Source: Fragum whitleyi (taxonomy: Eukaryota > Mollusca > Bivalvia > Cardiida > Cardiidae). From it: a DNA stretch of 64,000 bases. The stretch covers positions 60,948,566-61,012,565 of the forward strand of contig OX411547.1 in NCBI GenBank assembly GCA_948146395.1. Reading direction: 5' to 3'. Shown in pieces: positions 56,301 through 64,000 of this stretch (the stretch's first letter is position 1; every line of letters begins with the position of its first letter). The translations under genes were made by a program, and so were the position numbers. A model generated the notes under the pieces. That model was not told the DNA's origin, searched no databases, and saw nothing but the letters and a program-made list of their open reading frames with translations.

Positions 56301-59300
56301 GAAGAAATTGGGCTTGTTTTGGTCTTTTCAAACGCGAACCGCATACCCTTCTGCTGTGCTGCCTGACCCGGGCTCGCGCGAGTGACCAGGGGACCATCTG
56401 AACCTGCAACGCTCCGACTTTCGGGTCGACGGGTCAAGGCAAAGGGGTAGAAAACTGCCTACCAAGTTGCCAACAGTGAAGGCCTTTGGGTTTGTTGGGG
56501 TTTTTCAGCAGTGAACCGCGGACCCTTGGGCTGAGCGGGCTGACCTGGGCTTGCGCGAGTGACCAGGGGACCACCCGAACCTGCAACATTCCGAGTTTCG
56601 GGTCGATCGGTCAAGCCCAAGGGGTAGAAAACCGCCTGCCAAGTTGCCAACAGTGAAGGCCTTGGGGCTTGTTTTGGTCTTTTCAACAGTGAACCGCATA
56701 CCCTTCCGCTGTGCGGTCTGACCTGGGCTCGCGCGAGTGACCACGGGACCACCTGAAGCTGCAACGTTCCGAGTTTCGGGTCGATCAGTCAAGGTCAAGG
56801 TCGACCCATTTGGCCAGGTATGCCAATTTGAGCGGCATAGAGCATTGGCTTCGGCCGTGCGGTCTGATCTGGGCTCGCGCGAGAGACCAGGGGACCACCC
56901 CAACCTGCAATGCCCAGAGTTCCGGGTCGATAGGTCGAGCCTAAGGGGTAGAAAAACTGCGTACCAAGTCGCCAAAAAGTGAAGAAATTGGGCTTGTTTT
57001 GGTCTTTTCAAACGCGAACCACATACCCTTCTGCTGTGCTGCCTGACCCGGGCTCGCGCGAGTGACCAGGGGACCATCTGAACCTGCAACGCTCCGAGTT
57101 TCAGGTCGACGGGTCAAGGCAAAGGGGTAGAAAACTGCCTACCAAGTTGCCAACAGTGAAGGCCTTTGGGTTTGTTGGGGTTTTTCAGCAGTGAACCGCA
57201 GACCCTTGGGCTGAGCGGGCTGACCTGGGCTCGCGCGAGTGACCAGGGGACCACCCCAACCTGCAACATTCCGAGTTTCGGGTCGATCGGTCAAGCCCAA
57301 GGGGTAGAAAACCGCCTGCCAAGTTGCCAACAGTGAAGGCCTTGGGGCTTGTTTTGGTCTTTTCAACAGTGAACCGCATACCCTTCCGCTGTGCGGTCTG
57401 ACCTGGGCTCGCGCGAGTGACCACGGGACCACCCGAAGCTGCAACGCTCCGAGTTTCGGGTCGATCAGTCAAGGTCAAGGTCGACCCATTTGGCCAGGTA
57501 TGCCAATTTGAGCGGCATAGAGCATTGGCTTCGGCCGTGCGGTCTGATCTGGGCTCGCGCGAGAGACCAGGGGACCACCCCAACCTGCAATGCCCAGAGT
57601 TCCGGGTCGATAGGTCCAGCCTAAGGGGTAGAAAAACTGCGTACCAAGTCGCCAAAAAGTGAAGAAATTGGGCTTGTTTTGGTCTTTTCAAACGCGAACC
57701 GCATACCCTTCTGCTGTGCTGCCTGACCCGGGCTCGCGCGAGTGACCAGGGGACCATCTGAACCTGCAACGCTCCGAGTTTCGGGTCGACGGGTCAAGGC
57801 AAAGGGGTAGAAAACTGCCTACCAAGTTGCCAACAGTGAAGGCCTTTGGGTTTGTTGGGGTTTTTCAGCAGTGAACCGCGGACCCTTGGGCTGAGCGGGC
57901 TGACCTTGGCTCGCGCGAGTGACCAGGGGACCACCCGAACCTGCAACATTCCGAGTTTCGGGTCGATCGGTCTAGCCCAAGGGGTAGAAAACCGCCTGCC
58001 AAGTTGCCAACAGTGAAGGCCTTGGGGCTTGTTTTGGTCTTTTCAACAGTGAACCGCATACCCTTCCGCTGTGCGGTCTGACCTGGGCTCGCGCGAGTGA
58101 CCACGGGACCACCTGAAGCTGCAACGCTCCGAGTTTCGGGTCGATCAGTCAAGGTCAAGGTCGACCCATTTGGCCAGGTATGCCAATTTGAGCGGCATAG
58201 AGCATTGGCTTCGGCCGTGCGGTCTGATCTGGGCTCGCGCGAGAGACCAGGGGACCACCCCAACCTGCAATGCCCAGAGTTCCGGGTCGATAGGTCCAGC
58301 CTAAGGGGTAGAAAAACTGCGTACCAAGTCGCCAAAAAGTGAAGAAATTGGGCTTGTTTTGGTCTTTTCAAACGCGAACCGCATACCCTTCTGCTGTGCT
58401 GCCTGACCCGGGCTCGCGCGAGTGACCAGGGGACCATCTGAACCTGCAACGCTCCGAGTTTCGGGTCGACGGGTCAAGGCAAAGGGGTAGAAAACTGCCT
58501 ACCAAGTTGCCAACAGTGAAGGCCTTTGGGTTTGTTGGGGTTTTTCAGCAGTGAACCGCGGACCCTTGGGCTGAGCGGGCTGACCTGGGCTCGCGCGAGT
58601 GACCAGGGGACCACCCGAACCTGCAACATTCCGAGTTTCGGGTCGATCGGTCAAGCCCAAGGGGTAGAAAACCGCCTGCCAAGTTGCCAACAGTGAAGGC
58701 CTTGGGGCTTGTTTTGGTCTTTTCAACAGTGAACCGCATACCCTTCCGCTGTGCGGTCTGACCTGGGCTCGCGCGAGTGACCACGGGACCACCTGAAGCT
58801 GCAATGCTCCGAGTTTCGGGTCGATCAGTCAAGGTCAAGGTCGACCCATTTGGCCAGGTATGCCAATTTGAGCGGCATAGAGCATTGGCTTCGGCCGTGC
58901 GGTCTGATCTGGGCTCGCGCGAGAGACCAGGGGACCACCCCAACCTGCAATGCCCAGAGTTCCGGGTCGATAGGTCCAGCCTAAGGGGTAGAAAAACTGC
59001 GTACCAAGTCGCCAAAAAGTGAAGAAATTGGGCTTGTTTTGGTCTTTTCAAACGCGAACCGCATACCCTTCTGCTGTGCTGCCTGACCCGGGCTCGCGCG
59101 AGTGACCAGGGGACCATCTGAACCTGCAACGCTTTGAGTTTCGGGTCGACAGGTCAAGGCAAAGGGGTAGAAAACTGCCTACCAAGTTGCCAACAGTGAA
59201 GGCCTTTGGGTTTTTGGGGGTTTTTCAGCAGTGAACAGCGGACCCTTGGGCTAAGCGGGCTGAGCTGGGCTCACGCGAGTGACCAGGGGACCACCCGAAC

Positions 59301-60000
59301 CTGCAACATTCCGAGTTTCGGGTCGATCGGTCAAGCCCAAGGGGTAGAAAACCGCCTGCCAAGTTGCCAACAGTGAAGGCCTTGGGGCTTGTTTTGGTCT
59401 TTTCAACAGTGAACCGCATACGCTTCCGCTGTGCGGTCTGACCTGGGCTCGCGCGAGTGACCACGGGACCACCTGAAGCTGCAACGCTCCGAGTTTCGGG
59501 TCGATCAGTCAAGGTCAAGGTCGACCCATTTGGCCAGGTATGCCAATTTGAGCGGCATAGAGCATTGGCTTCGGCCGTGCGGTCTGATCTGGGCTCGCGC
59601 GAGAGACCAGGGGACCACCCCAACCTGCAATGCCCAGAGTTCCGGGTCGATAGGTCCAGCCTAAGGGGTAGAAAAACTGCGTACCAAGTCGCCAAAAAGT
59701 GAAGAAATTGGGCTTGTTTTTGTCTTTTCAAACGCGAACCGCATACCCTTCTGCTGTGCTGCCTGACCCGGGCTCGCGCGAGTGACCAGGGGACCATCTG
59801 AACCTGCAACGCTCCGAGTTTCGGGTCGACGGGTCAAGGCAAAGGGGTAGAAAACTGCCTACCAAGTTGCCAACAGTGAAGGCCTTTGGGTTTGTTGGGG
59901 TTTTTCAGCAGTGAACCGCGGACCCTTGGGCTGAGCGGGCTGACCTGGGCTCGCGCGAGTGACCAGGGGACCACCCGAACCTGCAACATTCCGAGTTTCG

Positions 60001-62560
60001 GGTCAATCGGTCAAGCCCAAGGGGTAGAAAACCGCCTGCCAAGTTGCCAACAGTGAAGGCCTTGGGGCTTGTTTTGGTCTTTTCAACAGTGAACCGCATA
60101 CCCTTCCGCTGTGCGGTCTGACCTGGGCTCGCGCGAGTGACCACGGGACCACCTGAAGCTGCAACGCTCCGAGTTTTGGGTCGATCAGTCAAGGTCAAGG
60201 TCGACCCATTTGGCCAGGTATGCCAATTTGAGCCGCATAGAGCATTGGCTTTGGCCGTGCGGTCTGATCTGGGCTCGCGCGAGAGACCAGGGGACCACCC
60301 CAACCTGCAATGCCCAGAGTTCCGGGTCGATAGGTCCAGCCTAAGGGGTAGAAAAACTGCGTACCAAGTCGCCAAAAAGTGAAGAAATTGGGCTTGTTTT
60401 GGTCTTTTCAAACGCAAACCGCATACCCTTCTGCTGTGCTGCCTGACCCGGGCTCGCGCAAGTGACCAGGGGACCATCTGAACCTGCAACGCTCCAGGTT
60501 TCGGGTCGACGGGTCAAGGCAAAGGGGTAGAAAACTGCCTACCAAGTTGCCAACAGTGAAGGCCTTTGGGTTTGTTGGGGTTTTTCAGCAGTGAACCGCG
60601 GACCCTTGGGCTGAGCGGGCTGACCTGGGCTCGCGCGAGTGACCAGGGGACCACCCGAACCTGCAACATTCCGAGTTTCGGGTCGATCGGTCAAGCCCAA
60701 GGGGTAGAAAACCGCCTGCCAAGTTGCCAACAGTGAAGGCCTTGGGGCTTGTTTTGGTCTTTTCAACAGTGAACCGCATACCCTTCCGCTGTGCGGTCTG
60801 ACCTGGGCTCGCGCGAGTGACCACGGGACCACCTGAAGCTGCAACGCTCCGAGTTTCGGGTCGATCAGTCAAGGTCAAGGTCGACCCATTTGGCCAGGTA
60901 TGCCAATTTGAGCGGCATAGAGCATTGGCTTCGGCCGTGCGGTCTGATCTGGGCTCGCGCGAGAGACCAGGGGACCACCCCAACCTGCAATGCCCAGAGT
61001 TCCGGGTCGATAGGTCCAGCCTAAGGGGTAGAAAAACTGCGTACCAAGTCGCCAAAAAGTGAAGAAATTGGGCTTGTTTTGGTCTTTTCAAACGCAAACC
61101 GCATACCCTTCTGCTGTGCTGCCTGACCCGGGCTCGCGCGAGTGACCAGGGGACCATCTGAACCTGCAACGCTCCGAGTTTCGGGTCGACGGGTCAAGGC
61201 AAAGGGGTAGAAAACTGCCTACCAAGTTGCCAACAGTGAAGGCCTTTGGGTTTGTTGGGGTTTTTCAGCAGTGAACCGCGGACCCTTGGGCTGAGCGGGC
61301 TGACCTGGGCTCGCGCGAGTGACCAGGGGACCACCCGAACCTGCAACATTCCGAGTTTCGGGTCAATCGGTCAAGCCCAAGGGGTAGAAAACCGCCTGCC
61401 AAGTTGCCAACAGTGAAGGCCTTGGGGCTTGTTTTGGTCTTTTCAACAGTGAACCGCATACCCTTCCGCTGTGCGGTCTGACCTGGGCTCGCGCGAGTGA
61501 CCACGGGACCACCTGAAGCTGCAACGCTCCGAGTTTTGGGTCGATCAGTCAAGGTCAAGGTCGACCCATTTGGCCAGGTATGCCAATTTGAGCGGCATAG
61601 AGCATTGGCTTTGGCCGTGCGGTCTGATCTGGGCTCGCACGAGAGACCAGGGGACCACCCCAACCTGCAATGCCCAGAGTTCCGGGTCGATAGGTCCAGC
61701 CTAAGGGGTAGAAAAACTGCGTACCAAGTCGCCAAAAAGTGAAGAAATTGGGCTTGTTTTGGTCTTTTCAAACGCGAACCGCATACCCTTCTGCTGTGCT
61801 GCCTGACCCGGGCTCGCGCAAGTGACCAGGGGACCATCTGAACCTGCAACGCTCCAGGTTTCGGGTCGACGGGTCAAGGCAAAGGGGTAGAAAACTGCCT
61901 ACCAAGTTGCCAACAGTGAAGGCCTTTGGGTTTGTTGGGGTTTTTCAGCAGTGAACCGCGGACCCTTGGGCTGAGCGGGCTGACCTGGGCTCGCGCGAGT
62001 GACCAGGGGACCACCCGAACCTGCAACATTCCGAGTTTCGGGTCGATCGGTCAAGCCCAAGGGGTAGAAAACCGCCTGCCAAGTTGCCAACAGTGAAGGC
62101 CTTGGGGCTTGTTTTGGTCTTTTCAACAGTGAACCGCATACCCTTCCGCTGTGCGGTCTGACCTGGGCTCGCGCGAGTGACCACGGGACCACCTGAAGCT
62201 GCAACGCTCCGAGTTTCGGGTCGATCAGTCAAGGTCAAGGTCGACCCATTTGGCCAGGTATGCCAATTTGAGCGGCATAGAGCATTGGCTTCGGCCGTGC
62301 GGTCTGATCTGGGCTCGCGCGAGAGACCAGGGGACCACCCCAACCTGCAATGCCCAGAGTTCCGGGTCGATAGGTCCAGCCTAAGGGGTAGAAAAACTGC
62401 GTACCAAGTCGCCAAAAAGTGAAGAAATTGGGCTTGTTTTGGTCTTTTCAAACGCAAACCGCATACCCTTCTGCTGTGCTGCCTGACCCGGGCTCGCGCG
62501 AGTGACCAGGGGACCATCTGAACCTGCAACGCTCCGAGTTTCGGGTCGACGGGTCAAGGC
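60001..62560. repeat. Tandem duplication of a two-HOR block (1,360 bp)
   Basis: Rare variants repeat at exactly 1,360 bp: GGTCAATCGG at 60001 and 61361, GAGTTTTGGG at 60171 and 61531, TTGGCCGTGC at 60251 and 61611, GGCTCGCGCA at 60451 and 61811, GCTCCAGGTT at 60491 and 61851, and AACGCAAACC at 61091 and 62451. The HOR in between does not share them, so two-HOR blocks were duplicated. One mismatch (AACGCAAACC at 60411 but AACGCGAACC at 61771) shows some change since. Confidence 0.85.
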
Positions 62561-64000
62561 AAAGGGGTAGAAAACTGCCTACCAAGTTGCCAACAGTGAA
62601 GGCCTTTGGGTTTGTTGGGGTTATTCAGCAGTGAACCGCGGACCCTTGGGCTGAGCGGGCTGACCTGGGCTCGCGCGAGTGACCAGGGGACCACCCGAAC
62701 CTGCAACATTCCGAGTTTCGGGTCGATCGGTCAAGCCCAAGGGGTAGAAAACTGCCTGCCAAGTTGCCAACAGTGAAGGCCTTGGGGCTTGTTTTGGTCT
62801 TTTCAACAGTGAACCGCATACCCTTCCGCTGTGCGGTCTGACCTGGGCTCGCGCGATCGACCACGGGACCACCTGAAGCTGCAACGCTCCGAGTTTCGGG
62901 TCGATCAGTCAAGGTCAAGGTCGACCCATTTGGCCAGGTATGCCAATTTGAGCGGCATAGAGCATTGGCTTCGGCCATGCGGTCTGATCTGGGCTCGCGC
63001 GAGAGACCAGGGGACCACCCCAACCTGCAATGCCCAGAGTTCCGGGTCGATAGGTCCAGCCTAAGGGGTAGAAAAACTGCGTACCAAGTCGCCAAAAAGT
63101 GAAGAAATTGGGCTTGTTTTGGTCTTTTCAAACGCGAACCGCATACCCTTCTGCTGTGCTGCCTGACCCGGGCTCGCGCGAGTGACCAGGGGACCATCTG
63201 AACCTGCAACGCTCCGAGTTTCGGGTCGACGGGTCAAGGCAAAGGGGTAGAAAACTGCCTACCAAGTTGCCAACAGTGAAGGCCTTTGGGTTTGTTGGGG
63301 TTTTTCAGCAGTGAACCGCGGACCCTTGGGCTGAGCGGGCTGACCTGGGCTCGCACAAGTGACCAGGGGACCACCTGAACCTGCAACATTCCGAGTTTCG
63401 GGTCGATCGGTCAAGCCCAAGGGGTAGAAAACCGCCTGCCAAGTTGCCAACAGTGAAGGCCTTGGGGCTTGTTTTGGTCTTTTCAACAGTGAACCGCATA
63501 CCCTTCCGCTGTGCGGTCTGACCTGGGCTCGCGCGAGTGACCACGGGACCACCTGAAGCTGCAACGCTCCGAGTTTCGGGTCGATCAGTCAAGGTCAAGG
63601 TCGACCCATTTGGCCAGGTATGCCAATTTGAGCGGCATAGAGCATTGGCTTCGGCCATGCGGTCTGATCTGGGCTCGCGCGAGAGACCAGGGGACCACCC
63701 CAACCTGCAATGCCCAGAGTTCCGGGTCGATAGGTCCAGCCTAAGGGGTAGAAAAACTGCGTACCAAGTCGCCAAAAAGTGAAGAAATTGGGCTTGTTTT
63801 GGTCTTTTCAAACGCGAACCGCATACCCTTCTGCTGTGCTGCCTGACCCGGGCTCGTGCGAGTGACCAGGGGACCATCTGAACCTGCAACGCTCCAAGTT
63901 TCGGGTCGACGGGTCAAGGCAAAGGGGTAGAAAACTGCCTACCAAGTTGCCAACAGTGAAGGCCTTTGGGTTTTTGGGGGTTTTTCAGCAGTGAACCGCG

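Larger units (their letters stand above)
46727..64000. repeat. Satellite array, right block (680-bp four-subunit HOR)
   Basis: The satellite resumes at the first bases of B, in exact phase with the left block, and continues to the window edge, where it is cut within C. About 25 A subunits are present. 46.7-50.3 kb carries the same rearranged sub-families as 28-40 kb. From about 50.4 kb the order is regular and copies are very alike (51.0-55.6 kb show only a few differences between HORs). No other insertion and no inversion were seen. Confidence 0.97.

Overview
The window is eukaryotic, almost certainly animal, DNA. It is a tandem satellite array interrupted once by an LTR retrotransposon. No host protein-coding gene, tRNA or rRNA is visible. 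The animal call rests on the retrotransposon: its pol order is integrase before reverse transcriptase and its Gag capsid is SCAN-like, both marks of the Gmr1-like branch of Ty3/gypsy elements, known mainly from deuterostomes and other aquatic animals. The species cannot be named from the sequence.

Layout: (1) 1-40730, GC-rich satellite, all in one orientation, with a 680-bp higher-order repeat (HOR). Each HOR holds four related subunits, A (146 bp), B (179), C (177) and D (178). I count about 63 A subunits here. From 1 to about 28.0 kb the array is regular, apart from small indels and one 178-bp deletion at about 21.48 kb. From about 28.0 kb it is rearranged: extra A-B dimers (325 bp), an extra C-D dimer (355 bp), 150-bp deletions, sub-family variants and nested segmental duplications. 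(2) 40731-46726, an AT-rich 5,996-bp Gmr1-like retrotransposon flanked by a 4-bp ATAG duplication. It has a 551-bp 5' LTR, a tRNA-Pro primer site, gag-protease, integrase-RT-RNase H with one clear frameshift, a polypurine tract, and a 3' LTR cut down to 153 bp. (3) 46727-64000, the same satellite resuming in exact phase. It is rearranged to about 50.3 kb, then regular and very homogeneous, with a 1,360-bp two-HOR duplication at about 60.0-62.6 kb; about 25 A subunits.

How it fits together: the satellite looks like a centromeric or heterochromatic array maintained by unequal exchange. Both products expected from exchange between the ends of B and D (A-B-A-B-C-D and A-B-C-D-C-D) occur here. Several rearrangement joins fall at or next to CTCGCGCGAG, a palindrome present in every subunit. 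The retrotransposon entered at an A/B junction. Its LTRs match over all the sequence they still share, so the insertion looks young, yet pol is frameshifted and the 3' LTR has lost the TATA box and poly(A) signal. The retrotransposon and the palindrome/recombination pattern are the most interesting parts. I found no sign of a novel defence or enzymatic system.
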